Assembly: GCA_958407465.1 (NCBI GenBank) | Contig: CATYIV010000002.1 | Span: forward strand, 39,873-103,872 | Length of the DNA: 64,000 nucleotides | Origin: an uncultured Collinsella sp. | GTDB taxonomy: Bacteria > Actinomycetota > Coriobacteriia > Coriobacteriales > Coriobacteriaceae | Direction of reading: 5' to 3' | Shown: positions 1 through 7,341 of the stretch, piece after piece | Position numbering within the stretch: the stretch's first letter is position 1 | How the letters are laid out: every line of letters starts with the position of its first letter | Program-made: the position numbers and the translations under genes | Notes under the pieces: generated by a model | What the model was told of the DNA's origin: nothing | The model's database searches: none | Seen by the model: the letters and a program-made list of their open reading frames with translations, nothing else

Positions 1-300
1 CTGAACGGCCCCCGCGCAGTCAAGACCGATATGGCACAAGAGGGCGACGGGGTTGTTGGATGCAACGTCATGCTCGGCGGCAATAGCGCGACGCTGCTCT
101 TGACTGTCGGGCAAAAGGCCAAATAGGAATGGGCGGACGATGTTATGGCCATACGTGCGATTGGAAAGCGGCATTGTTAGCGATAGCGGTGCTCCGCGAT
201 AGGTTGGGGCGTATACAAAGCTGCAGAGTCCATGCTCGTCTTGCCGGAGAGTGCCGGCGATTTCGCCACAAATGAGGGTCGCGAGTTCCATCTCTGCCAT
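1..300 (-). CDS. hipA: HipA-type serine/threonine kinase toxin, N-terminal part (cut by window edge)
   Basis: The first 100 codons of a HipA-family protein are visible, and the gene runs off the left edge. The ATG directly abuts the hipB stop codon, so the two are translationally coupled. Visible features are the N-terminal subdomain of HipA: a hydrophobic stretch with PLSLTMPL, then RPFLFGLLPDS, and near the edge CAGAVQ, the usual GEDCAGAV-like segment of the family. HipA kinases phosphorylate aminoacyl-tRNA synthetases (GltX in E. coli) and arrest growth; HipB neutralises them. The catalytic lobe lies outside the window, so activity cannot be judged. Confidence 0.85.
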   Translation of the reverse strand, partial: MAEMELATLICGEIAGTLRQDEHGLCSFVYAPTYRGAPLSLTMPLSNRTYGHNIVRPFLFGLLPDSQEQRRAIAAEHDVASNNPVALLCHIGLDCAGAVQ

Positions 301-732
301 TTATTTCACAACCTTGCAGCCAAAGGAGAGGTTTGAAGTGCCGGAAAGGCCTTGCTCGGCTGCGATTTGGGCCAGCAAGGCACCATAGGAAGATGGCGTT
401 CCTTGTCGAGTGGGTCGTCTGCCTACGCTTGGCTTTGGCAGGGTATTCGAGTTCGCGATAGGGAGGTTCACTATCGTCGTCGGATGTTCGGAGGGCGATG
501 CGATGGAGTCGTTATCGCTTTGCGCGAAGAGACCTATGCCGAGTGCGTTAAAGACGGTCAGCAACTTGTCGAGTCGAATGCCGGTGGCGTCGCCCAGCTC
601 GAGCGATGCGAGCAGGCGCTCCGAAACACCGGCCTTTTTAGCGAGGGTCGCACGGGTGATCCCTTGCGCCTCGCGTGCCCGGCGCACGTAGACGCCAGCT
701 TGGCGCGGTGTGGTGATGGGAAGGGTATCCAC
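301..732 (-). CDS. hipB: HipB-like XRE-family antitoxin/repressor
   Basis: This is a 143-residue protein with an XRE helix-turn-helix over about residues 10-75 (RRAREAQGITRATLAKKAGV, then a recognition-helix region SERLLASLE). A longer, low-complexity C-terminal tail follows that probably contacts HipA. The start is GTG at 732, preceded by AGGAG at a normal distance. It is the first gene of the hipBA operon. The promoter side carries three matching palindromes at 747-816, which fits autorepression by HipB/HipBA. The family role (antitoxin and operon repressor) is established; specificity for this HipA is inferred from adjacency. Confidence 0.85.
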   Translation of the reverse strand: MDTLPITTPRQAGVYVRRAREAQGITRATLAKKAGVSERLLASLELGDATGIRLDKLLTVFNALGIGLFAQSDNDSIASPSEHPTTIVNLPIANSNTLPKPSVGRRPTRQGTPSSYGALLAQIAAEQGLSGTSNLSFGCKVVK

Positions 733-746
733 GGCGATCTCCTAAC

Positions 747-816
747 GTGCAGACTTTTGCATATCAGTATGACATGCAAAAGTCTGCATGAAAAGGCCTC
801 ATGCAAAACACTGCAT
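747..816. promoter_or_regulatory. Three evenly spaced hipBA operator palindromes
   Basis: Three copies of the dyad ATGCA-N6-TGCAT lie upstream of hipB: 747-762 (outer base changed, GTGCA), 774-789 and 801-816. Their centres are exactly 27 bp apart. Sites 1 and 2 are also perfect inverted copies of one another over 15 bp. Sites 2 and 3 are direct repeats differing only inside the N6. Regular spacing and position between the mntP end and the hipB start argue for cooperative HipB binding. Confidence 0.75.
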
Positions 817-823
817 GAGGCCT
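791..823 (-). terminator. Candidate rho-independent terminator of mntP, overlapping operator 3
   Basis: On the minus strand a perfect 12-bp stem (AGGCCTCATGCA with its complement, 6-nt loop) is followed by TTTT, about 35 bp after the mntP stop codon. The same bases contain the third hipBA operator, so one sequence may serve both as mntP terminator and repressor site. Confidence 0.5.
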
Positions 824-857
824 CTATGTTGACCGTTGAGCTTATGAGAGGCGTTTT

Positions 858-1436
858 TTATATCGCGAGAATCCCCAGATGCTCAAGCAAGATCTTAAGC
901 CCGATGAGGACGAGTACGACGCCACCCACGATGGCGGCGGGTTTTTCGTAGCGCGCGCCAAAGGTGTGGCCGATCGCTACGCCGGCAACGGAGAAGAGAA
1001 AGGTCGTGATGCCAATGAGCGACACGGCAGGAACGATATCGACCGAGAGCGCGGCAAACGAGATGCCCACGGCAAGCGCGTCAATCGAGGTGGCGATGGC
1101 AAGGATTAGATATTCGCCCAGGTCGATCTTTTCGGCATCCTTGCCGTCGCCTTCGTTCTCGTCCTCAGTAAAGGCTTCCCACAGCATCTTGCCGCCGATA
1201 AAGGCGAGCAGGATAAAGGCGATCCAGTGGTCGATGGGTCTGATGATGCCCATGAACTGGCTACCAAGGGCCCACCCAATTACGGGCATGCCGGCCTGGA
1301 AACCGCCAAAGAACAGGCCGAGTATCACGGCGACCTTAAGGTTGATCCTTTTCATGCCAAGGCCCTTGCAGATGGATACGGCAAAAGCGTCCATAGAAAG
1401 GCCGATAGCGAGCAACACAAGCTCTGCGAGTCCCAT
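858..1436 (-). CDS. mntP: MntP-family manganese efflux pump
   Basis: This is a 192-residue membrane protein of the MntP (formerly DUF204/YebN) family, the usual length. It has six hydrophobic segments arranged as two related halves, with the family's conserved acidic residues: LSMDAFAVSI near the N-terminus and TSIDALAVG in the second half. It exports Mn2+ when cytosolic manganese is high. An open frame extends upstream to 1589, but that part is the riboswitch. ATG 1436 has GGGAG upstream and starts at the conserved MGLAEL. Control by the manganese riboswitch at 1490-1625 supports the assignment. Confidence 0.93.
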   Translation of the reverse strand: MGLAELVLLAIGLSMDAFAVSICKGLGMKRINLKVAVILGLFFGGFQAGMPVIGWALGSQFMGIIRPIDHWIAFILLAFIGGKMLWEAFTEDENEGDGKDAEKIDLGEYLILAIATSIDALAVGISFAALSVDIVPAVSLIGITTFLFSVAGVAIGHTFGARYEKPAAIVGGVVLVLIGLKILLEHLGILAI

Positions 1437-1489
1437 AGTCTGGCTCCCTCTCTGCGGGCGGGCCCGCGTGTACCTCTTGGGGGAGTAAC

Positions 1490-1533
1490 AAAAAAGACCC
1501 GTGGCGTACGCGTTGCGCGCACAGCCACGAGTC
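1490..1533 (-). terminator. Riboswitch-controlled intrinsic terminator
   Basis: On the minus strand a long GC-rich hairpin (outer stem GACTCGTGGC with GCCACGGGTC, inner stem GTGCGCG with CGCGTAC) ends in TTTTTT, about 50 nt before the mntP start. Its 5' arm contains CTCGT (1527-1531), which can instead pair with ATGAG (1620-1624) as helix P1 of the aptamer. This gives mutually exclusive structures. Confidence 0.85.
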
Positions 1534-1625
1534 TCGTTCATTAAGGCAAGCCAGGCCGCATCGGCCAGTGTGTTGACTTGCCGCGCCACCGGAGGCGAAC
1601 CCGATCACGCGACTACTCCCTCATT
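1527..1625 (-). ncRNA. yybP-ykoY manganese riboswitch aptamer
   Basis: Read on the minus strand, the leader contains the hallmarks of the yybP-ykoY class: GAGGGAGTAG near the 5' end (loop L1), a GTCAACACACTGGCC segment, and TGAACGAGAC near the 3' end (loop L3). P1 is formed by ATGAG and CTCGT. Mn2+ docking of L1 and L3 should stabilise P1 and prevent the overlapping terminator, switching mntP on. The class and mechanism are established for this RNA; its presence here is read from sequence motifs, without a covariance-model score. Confidence 0.85.
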
Positions 1626-1650
1626 TATGCGAATCCCGATGCTACCACAT

Positions 1651-1686
1651 GAACAGCTGATTTGGGTTGGGCTCTCAGCTGTGTTC
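1651..1686. promoter_or_regulatory. Dyad symmetry between mntP and disA
   Basis: GAACAGCTGA at 1651-1660 is complementary, with one extra base, to TCAGCTGTGTTC at 1675-1686. It lies in the divergent space between the mntP leader and disA and could be an operator or simply a hairpin. The function is unknown. Confidence 0.25.
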
Positions 1687-1782
1687 GCTCATTCTGTAAG
1701 CATCGGATTTCGCAAGCGCCGCAGGGACAAACCGTGAGAAACTATTTAGCGTTTATGGAGCGTACACGATGGGAGCGATGCC

Positions 1783-2850
1783 TTGGATAAGAACGAGCTG
1801 CAAAAGCGTATGGAACAGGCCATCCGCCTGACGGCACCTGGTCAGCCGATCCGCACCGCCCTCGACATGATCATCGCCGGTCACCTGGGCGCCCTTATCT
1901 GCGTCGGCGACACCGAAAACGTGCTCGCTGCCGGTAACGACGGCTTCCCGCTCAACATTTCGTTTACCTCGAACCGCCTGTTCGAGCTTTCCAAGATGGA
2001 CGGCGCCATCGTCATCGATGGCGACCTCACCCAGATCCTGCGCGCCAACTTCCACCTCAATCCCGATCCCTCGCTCGCCACGAGTGAGACGGGCATGCGT
2101 CACCGTACTGCCGCTCGCATGTCGGTGCTCACCGATGCCATCGTGATCTCGGTTTCGGCTCGCCGTGCCGTCGTTAACGTGCACGTTCACGGCAAGAGCT
2201 ACGAGATCCAGCCCGTCACCACCATCATGAGCTCGGTCAACCAGCTCGTCGCCACGCTTCAGACCACCCGTCAGTCGCTCGATCGCTCCTTGCTGCGCCT
2301 GACGGCCCTTGAGCTCGACGACTACGTTACGCTCGCCGACATCACCGGTATTTTCTCGAGCTTCGAGATCATGCAACAGGCAAAGACCGAGCTTAAGGAT
2401 TGCATCGTCAAGCTGGGTAACCAGGGCAAGCTCGTGCAGATGCAGCTCGAGCAGCTCGCGGGCTCCAGCATGGATACCGAATACGACTTGATGATCCGCG
2501 ACTACGCAAGCGATTCCTCCGAGGCAAACGCCGAGAAGATCCGCGCCGAGCTGAGCCGCATGACGCCTAAGGACCTGTCCGACCCGCAGCACGTGGCGGC
2601 AGTTCTGGGCTATGACGACCTGGACGAGGACTCCGTCATGACACCGCTGGGCCTGCGCACGCTTTCGCGCGTGTCCGTCGTGCGCGACGGCGTGGCCGAG
2701 AAGATCGTCGACGAGTACGGCTCGCTGCAGGAGCTCATGGACGACATCAGCGAGGATCCGGAGCGCCTGGGCGACTTTGGCGTTAACAACCCTGCCATTC
2801 TTGCGGACTCCCTGTACCGCATGAAGGGCACCAAACAGGGGAACGCATAA
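1783..2850 (+). CDS. disA: DisA, DNA-integrity scanning diadenylate cyclase
   Basis: This 355-residue protein makes cyclic di-AMP from two ATP and scans DNA for branched structures. The N-terminal DAC domain (about residues 10-145) carries both signature motifs: DGAIVIDGD and GMRHRTAA. A helical linker follows, then a C-terminal helix-hairpin-helix DNA-binding domain (about 290-350). The start is TTG at 1783, with GGGAG 7 nt upstream; nearby ATGs are out of frame. It overlaps ispD by one base (TAATG), so it heads an operon with ispD, ispF and cysS. Confidence 0.95.
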   Translation: MDKNELQKRMEQAIRLTAPGQPIRTALDMIIAGHLGALICVGDTENVLAAGNDGFPLNISFTSNRLFELSKMDGAIVIDGDLTQILRANFHLNPDPSLATSETGMRHRTAARMSVLTDAIVISVSARRAVVNVHVHGKSYEIQPVTTIMSSVNQLVATLQTTRQSLDRSLLRLTALELDDYVTLADITGIFSSFEIMQQAKTELKDCIVKLGNQGKLVQMQLEQLAGSSMDTEYDLMIRDYASDSSEANAEKIRAELSRMTPKDLSDPQHVAAVLGYDDLDEDSVMTPLGLRTLSRVSVVRDGVAEKIVDEYGSLQELMDDISEDPERLGDFGVNNPAILADSLYRMKGTKQGNA

Positions 2851-3578
2851 TGGCGCCCGTATGCGCCGTGGTCGTTGCCGGTGGCAGCGGCCAGCGCTTT
2901 GGTAATCCCGGTGGCAAGCAGCTCGTCAATGTAGCGGGCCGTCCGCTTATGAGCTGGTCCATCCGCGCGTTCGATCGTAGCGACAAGGTCGGCCACATCG
3001 TGGTGGTTTGCCCTGCCGAGCGTCGTGCCGAGATGCGCCGCCTGGCCATCGACCCGTTTGACTATGACACGCCCATCAGCTTTGCCGATGCCGGCGATAC
3101 CCGTCAGGATTCCACCCGTGCCGGCGTGCATGCGGTTCCGGCGGGCTTTGAATACGTCGCCATTCACGATGGCGCTCGTCCGCTCATTACGACCGAGGCC
3201 ATCGACCACGCTATCGACGTGCTCGTGAGCGACCGTGCTCTCGACGGTGTCGTGTGCGGCCAGCCCGCGATCGACACGCTCAAGATCGTTGACGGCGATA
3301 ATATCGTCGAGACGCCGCCGCGTGAGCTCTATTGGGCCGCGCAGACGCCGCAGATCTTTAGCGTCGATGCTATGAAGCGCGCCCATGCCGCGGCGATTGC
3401 CGAGGGCTTTATCGGTACCGATGATTCGTCGCTGGTCGAGCGCATGGGTGGGCGCGTCCGCTGCGTCCAGAGCCCGCGCGATAACCTTAAGGTGACGGTG
3501 CCCGAGGACCTGCGTCCCGTAACCGCGATTCTGCTCGGTCGCATGGCCGAGGGAGAGGACCTTCCCCATGTTCAGTAA
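2850..3578 (+). CDS. ispD: 2-C-methyl-D-erythritol 4-phosphate cytidylyltransferase
   Basis: This is the 242-residue IspD enzyme of the MEP isoprenoid pathway (MEP + CTP to CDP-ME). The nucleotidyl-transferase signature AGGSGQRFG is at the N-terminus with the conserved Lys in GGKQ. DGARPL and AQTPQIF motifs lie mid-protein, and NLKVTVPEDL near the end is typical. The ATG overlaps the disA stop, and the 3' end overlaps ispF by 11 nt. Tight coupling fits consecutive use of IspD and IspF (IspE is elsewhere). Confidence 0.95.
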   Translation: MAPVCAVVVAGGSGQRFGNPGGKQLVNVAGRPLMSWSIRAFDRSDKVGHIVVVCPAERRAEMRRLAIDPFDYDTPISFADAGDTRQDSTRAGVHAVPAGFEYVAIHDGARPLITTEAIDHAIDVLVSDRALDGVVCGQPAIDTLKIVDGDNIVETPPRELYWAAQTPQIFSVDAMKRAHAAAIAEGFIGTDDSSLVERMGGRVRCVQSPRDNLKVTVPEDLRPVTAILLGRMAEGEDLPHVQ

Positions 3579-4062
3579 CCTGCGCATTGGCCACGGCTAC
3601 GACGTCCACCGTTTGGTGGAGGGGCGTCGATGTATCATCGGCGGGGTCGACATTCCCTACGAGCGCGGCCTGCTGGGTCACTCGGATGCCGATGTGCTCG
3701 CGCACGCCTTAGCCGACGCCATTCTGGGCGCCTGCCGCGGGGGAGACATCGGCAAGCTATTCCCCGATACCGACCCCGCCTATGAGGGTGCCGATTCGAT
3801 GGTGCTGCTCGCTCGCGTGATGGACTATGCGCGCGAGCTGGGCTTTGAGTTTGTCGATGCCGATTGCACCATTGCCTGCCAGCAGCCTAAGATCACCCCA
3901 CACCGCGATGCCATGCGCGCCAACCTTGCCCATGCCCTGGGCGTTGACGTCGAAAACGTGGGCGTCGCCGCCACTACGACCGAAAAGCTCGGTTGGGAAG
4001 GCCAGGGCGAGGGAATCGGCGCCTGGGCCGTCTGCCTGCTACAGAAAACCGTTAAGGAGTAA
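3568..4062 (+). CDS. ispF: 2-C-methyl-D-erythritol 2,4-cyclodiphosphate synthase
   Basis: This is the 164-residue IspF, converting CDP-ME 2-phosphate to MEcPP with loss of CMP. Metal-binding residues are visible in GHGYDVH and in LGHSDADVLAHA. DIGKLFPDTDP and the TTTEKLG segment are family signatures. It overlaps ispD by 11 nt, and its last codons contain the ribosome-binding site of cysS (AAGGAG). Confidence 0.95.
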   Translation: MFSNLRIGHGYDVHRLVEGRRCIIGGVDIPYERGLLGHSDADVLAHALADAILGACRGGDIGKLFPDTDPAYEGADSMVLLARVMDYARELGFEFVDADCTIACQQPKITPHRDAMRANLAHALGVDVENVGVAATTTEKLGWEGQGEGIGAWAVCLLQKTVKE

Positions 4063-4065
4063 CGA

Positions 4066-5532
4066 ATGCGTATCTACAACAGCGCTACCCATAAAAAGGA
4101 AGAGTTCCAGCCCATCGAGTCCGGAAAGGTCCGCATGTACGTGTGCGGCCCCACGGTCTACGACAACATCCACATCGGCAACGCCCGCACGTTCATCAGC
4201 TTTGACGTAATTCGTCGCTGGCTCATCGCGAGCGGCTACGAGGTCACGTTCGCCCAGAACCTCACCGATGTCGACGACAAGATCATCAAGCGCGCCAACG
4301 AGCAGGGCCGTACCGCCGCCGAGGTTGCGACGGAGTTCTCTGACAAGTTTATCGGCGTTATGCGCGCCGCCAACGTGCTCGATCCCGATGTGCGCCCCCG
4401 CGCCACCAAGGAGATCGGCCCCATGATCGCCATGATCAAGACGCTCATCGAGCAGGGCCACGCCTACGCCGCCGATAACGGCGACGTGTACTTTGCCGTG
4501 CGCAGCGATCCCAACTATGGTCAGGTCTCGGGCCGCAACATCGACGACCTTATGGTTGGCGCGCGCATCGAGGAGAACGAGGACAAGAACGACCCGCTCG
4601 ACTTTGCCCTGTGGAAGGCCGCCAAGCCCGGCGAGCCCAGCTGGCCGAGCCCCTGGGGCGAGGGCCGTCCCGGTTGGCACACCGAGTGCGCCGCCATGGT
4701 GCACCGCTACCTGGGCACCCCGATTGACATCCACGGCGGCGGCTCCGACCTTGCCTTCCCGCATCACGAGAACGAGTGCGCCCAGGCCACCTGCGCCTGG
4801 CACCAGGGCTTCTCCAACACCTGGATGCACACGGGCATGCTGCTGGTAGACGGCGAGAAGATGTCTAAGTCGCTCGGCAACTTCTTTACGCTGGCCGAGG
4901 TCCTCGAGCAGCACTCCGCTGCCGCCCTGCGCCTGCTGATGCTGCAGACGAGCTATCGCTCGCCGCTCGACTTTTCATGGGAGCGCCTGGAGGGTGCCGA
5001 GAACTCGCTCACGCGTATCGCCGGTACGGTCGAGAACCTGCGCTGGGCCGCGAACCATGCGACGGCCGATGCCGATGAGACTGCCGCCGAGGCGCTTGCC
5101 GCCAAGGCCGCCGAGACCCGTGCCGCCTTTAAGGAGTGCATGGACGATGACTTTAACACAGCCGGTGCCATGGGCGCCGTCTTTGGCTTTGTGACCGAGT
5201 GCAACCAGTACCTGGAGCAGGCGGGCGATGCTGCCGACAAGGCCGCCGCGCTTGCCGCCGCCGATACGCTGGCCGAGTTGCTCGATACGTTTGGCGTCGA
5301 GCTTCCCGAGCCCAAGGTCGAGCTGCCGCTGGGCCTGCTGGGCGTTGCCGCCGGCCTGGTTGCCTACACGGGTGACGACGTGGACGAGGCAGCTGCCAAG
5401 ATTCTCGAGGCCCGCGCCGAGGCCCGTGCCGCCAAGAACTGGGATCTGGCCGACGCCATCCGCGACCAGCTCAAGGACCTGGGCCTCACCATTGAGGATA
5501 CCGCCGCCGGCACCCGTATCAAATCTCTCTAA
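4066..5532 (+). CDS. cysS: Cysteinyl-tRNA synthetase
   Basis: This 488-residue class I synthetase charges tRNA-Cys. The ATP-binding HIGH motif appears as HIGN after the Zn-ligand Cys in VCGPTVYDN. Further Zn ligands are visible in GWHTECA and FPHHENE. The KMSKS loop is present as EKMSKSLGN. The C-terminal third is the helical anticodon-binding region. It begins 3 nt after ispF. Position next to rlmB and a NYN ribonuclease matches the cysS cluster of Firmicutes. Confidence 0.96.
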   Translation: MRIYNSATHKKEEFQPIESGKVRMYVCGPTVYDNIHIGNARTFISFDVIRRWLIASGYEVTFAQNLTDVDDKIIKRANEQGRTAAEVATEFSDKFIGVMRAANVLDPDVRPRATKEIGPMIAMIKTLIEQGHAYAADNGDVYFAVRSDPNYGQVSGRNIDDLMVGARIEENEDKNDPLDFALWKAAKPGEPSWPSPWGEGRPGWHTECAAMVHRYLGTPIDIHGGGSDLAFPHHENECAQATCAWHQGFSNTWMHTGMLLVDGEKMSKSLGNFFTLAEVLEQHSAAALRLLMLQTSYRSPLDFSWERLEGAENSLTRIAGTVENLRWAANHATADADETAAEALAAKAAETRAAFKECMDDDFNTAGAMGAVFGFVTECNQYLEQAGDAADKAAALAAADTLAELLDTFGVELPEPKVELPLGLLGVAAGLVAYTGDDVDEAAAKILEARAEARAAKNWDLADAIRDQLKDLGLTIEDTAAGTRIKSL

Positions 5533-5536
5533 TCCC

Positions 5537-5640
5537 CGCGGGTTTCCCAAGCACCCGACCTTGCCGTTCAAACCGTCGCTCGCGTACTCAAGTACGCGTC
5601 GCTCCTCTTTCACGGCAATCTCGGGCACTTGGAAAACCCG
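5537..5640. repeat. 104-bp imperfect palindrome after cysS
   Basis: Outer arms of about 30 nt (5537-5567 and 5611-5640) are mostly complementary: CGGGTTTCCCAAGCACCCGA against TCGGGCACTTGGAAAACCCG. The middle holds the inner dyad GCGTAC-TCAA-GTACGC flanked by CGTCGCTC repeats. It lies between cysS and rlmB, just before a terminator. I see no open frame in it. It resembles, without matching, the fold-back elements at 33.7, 46.6 and 63.9 kb. Confidence 0.7.
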
Positions 5641-5644
5641 TACC

Positions 5645-5683
5645 GACCGCTTGAGCTATTCGTCTTAAGCGGTCGCTTCTTTT
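5645..5683 (+). terminator. Intrinsic terminator between cysS and rlmB
   Basis: GACCGCTTGAG (5645-5655) pairs with CTTAAGCGGTC (5664-5674), one wobble, followed by a T-rich run ending TTTT. It lies inside an otherwise co-directional cluster, so rlmB must be transcribed by readthrough or from its own promoter. Confidence 0.7.
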
Positions 5684-5718
5684 GTCCTGTTTGAAAAGTA
5701 TTTAAAGGAGGTCGCTTT

Positions 5719-6633
5719 ATGGCCGACAATCGCAAGCGTGCACCGCGTGGAGGCAAGCAGGCTGCTTCTGGCTCGCGTCCGATTCGCCGCAACGACCGCG
5801 CTGCCGCTCCCAAGGGCCAGCGCGAGCGCTCACAGGCTGCTCGCCCGCAGCGCGAGCGTAGCCGCGATAACGTCCAGGTTCCCAAGGGCGAGTTTATCGA
5901 AGGCCGTCGTGCTGCCGCCGAGGCGCTACGCACTGGTTTTCCCATCAAGTGCGCGCTCATTGCCGAGGGCGGGGAGCGCGATGCCGCCTTGTCGCACCTG
6001 GTCGACGACCTCAACGCCGTGGGTGTCCGCATTAAGTATGTGCCGCGCGCGCAGCTCGACGCACTGTCGAGCCACGGCGCTCACCAGGGCATCGCGCTCG
6101 AGGTTGGCAACTTCCCCTATGCCGATGTCGCCGATATTCTCGACCGCGCAGGCGAGGGCCCGGCACTTGTCGTGGTGCTCGACCACGTGACTGACGACGG
6201 CAACTTTGGCGCCATCGTGCGCTCCGCCGAGGTTGTGGGCGCGGCGGGCGTCGTCATTGCCAATAAGCGTGCCGCCGGCGTGACCGTGGGCAGCTATAAG
6301 ACCTCAGCCGGTGCCGTCATGCATCTGCCTATCGCGCAGGTTCCCAATATCGCCCGTGCGCTCGACGATTTTAAGGCCGCTGGTTTTTGGGTGGGCGGTG
6401 CTTCCGAGCACGCCGAAGGCAGTTGCTGGGATGCTCCTTTCGAGGGCCGCGTGGCGCTCGTCATGGGCTCCGAGGGCGACGGCATCTCGCGTCTGGTGCT
6501 CGAGAAATGCGACTTTTTGACCAAGCTTCCCCAGCGCGGTATGACCGAGAGCCTCAATGTTGCCCAGGCGACCACGGCGCTGTGCTTTGAGTGGCTGCGC
6601 CGCAACGCCGGCGAGCTGATGGGGGAGGAGTAG
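5719..6633 (+). CDS. rlmB: TrmH/SpoU-family 23S rRNA guanosine-2'-O-methyltransferase (RlmB type)
   Basis: This is a 304-residue SPOUT methyltransferase. A basic disordered N-terminal extension (about 55 residues) precedes the substrate-binding domain (GEFIEGRRAAAEAL). The knotted SAM domain follows with motif 1 NFGAIVRSAE, motif 2 VMGSEGDGISR and motif 3 MTESLNVAQATT. It should methylate G2251-equivalent of 23S rRNA. The start follows AGGAGG by 7 nt. The neighbours cysS and the NYN ribonuclease are the usual partners. RlmB versus another TrmH paralogue cannot be fully separated by eye. Confidence 0.88.
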   Translation: MADNRKRAPRGGKQAASGSRPIRRNDRAAAPKGQRERSQAARPQRERSRDNVQVPKGEFIEGRRAAAEALRTGFPIKCALIAEGGERDAALSHLVDDLNAVGVRIKYVPRAQLDALSSHGAHQGIALEVGNFPYADVADILDRAGEGPALVVVLDHVTDDGNFGAIVRSAEVVGAAGVVIANKRAAGVTVGSYKTSAGAVMHLPIAQVPNIARALDDFKAAGFWVGGASEHAEGSCWDAPFEGRVALVMGSEGDGISRLVLEKCDFLTKLPQRGMTESLNVAQATTALCFEWLRRNAGELMGEE

Positions 6634-6636
6634 CGC

Positions 6637-7314
6637 ATGTCCAAAAAGAACCGTGCCAAGTCCAAGGCCAAGCGCTTTGGCGAGGGCTCGGCCAAGCCGA
6701 TTGTTTCGGCCGCGACCTATGGCGTGGGCGGCAATGCGTTTGCGCAGGCTATCGCCGACCCAGTCTCGACGGTGCACTCCAACAAGCCCGAGCTGCTGGT
6801 GGTCGACGGTTACAACGTGATCCACTGCACGCCGCGCTACGAAAAGCTCGTGTACGACCATTCCGACGATCCGTATTCCAGCGACGTTCACGATATGGCG
6901 CGCACGGCGCTCATTAATGACGTAGCTGCGTTTGCCCAGGGCCGCTACGAGGCCGTGATCGTATTTGACGGCGCGGGCAATATCTCCAGCGAGCGCCCCA
7001 ACCTACCGGCCCGCGGTGTGCGCATTGAGTTTTCGCCGACGGGTGTTTCGGCCGATACCGTGGTGCAGAAGCTCTGCATCGAGGCGCGCGAGGAAGGCCG
7101 CGCGTGTTCTGTAGTGTCGAGCGACGGCACGATCCAGGCCGTCGTCATGGGCAAGGGCGTTACGCGCATCTCGAGCCGTATGCTGGTGGACGAGATCAAA
7201 CAGATCGACAACGACGTGCACGAGGCCGAGGAAGCTCCACAAATCAAGATGACTCTGGGCAGTCGCCTGAGCCCCGATGCCCTGGCCAAGCTCAAGGCCC
7301 TGCGCGGGAGGTAG
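6637..7314 (+). CDS. NYN-domain ribonuclease, YacP/Rae1 family
   Basis: This 225-residue protein has an NYN (PIN-like) nuclease domain from about residue 50: LLVVDGYNVIH with the first catalytic Asp, VIVFDGAG with the second, and VVSSDGTIQ with the third. The N-terminus is lysine-rich. B. subtilis YacP (Rae1) is a ribosome-associated endoribonuclease encoded in the same cysS-rlmB neighbourhood, which supports the assignment. It starts 3 nt after the rlmB stop. Confidence 0.85.
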   Translation: MSKKNRAKSKAKRFGEGSAKPIVSAATYGVGGNAFAQAIADPVSTVHSNKPELLVVDGYNVIHCTPRYEKLVYDHSDDPYSSDVHDMARTALINDVAAFAQGRYEAVIVFDGAGNISSERPNLPARGVRIEFSPTGVSADTVVQKLCIEAREEGRACSVVSSDGTIQAVVMGKGVTRISSRMLVDEIKQIDNDVHEAEEAPQIKMTLGSRLSPDALAKLKALRGR

Positions 7315-7341
7315 GGAAGTTGGCGGGGCAATGCTGCCTCG

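Noticed and set aside
352..951. Plus-strand open frame over hipB and its operators
   Set aside because: Antisense to hipB, crosses the operator palindromes and the mntP end; no ribosome-binding site or domain.
858..1589. Longer MntP start at 1589
   Set aside because: The extra 51 codons are the riboswitch and terminator; ATG 1436 has its own ribosome-binding site and begins the conserved protein.
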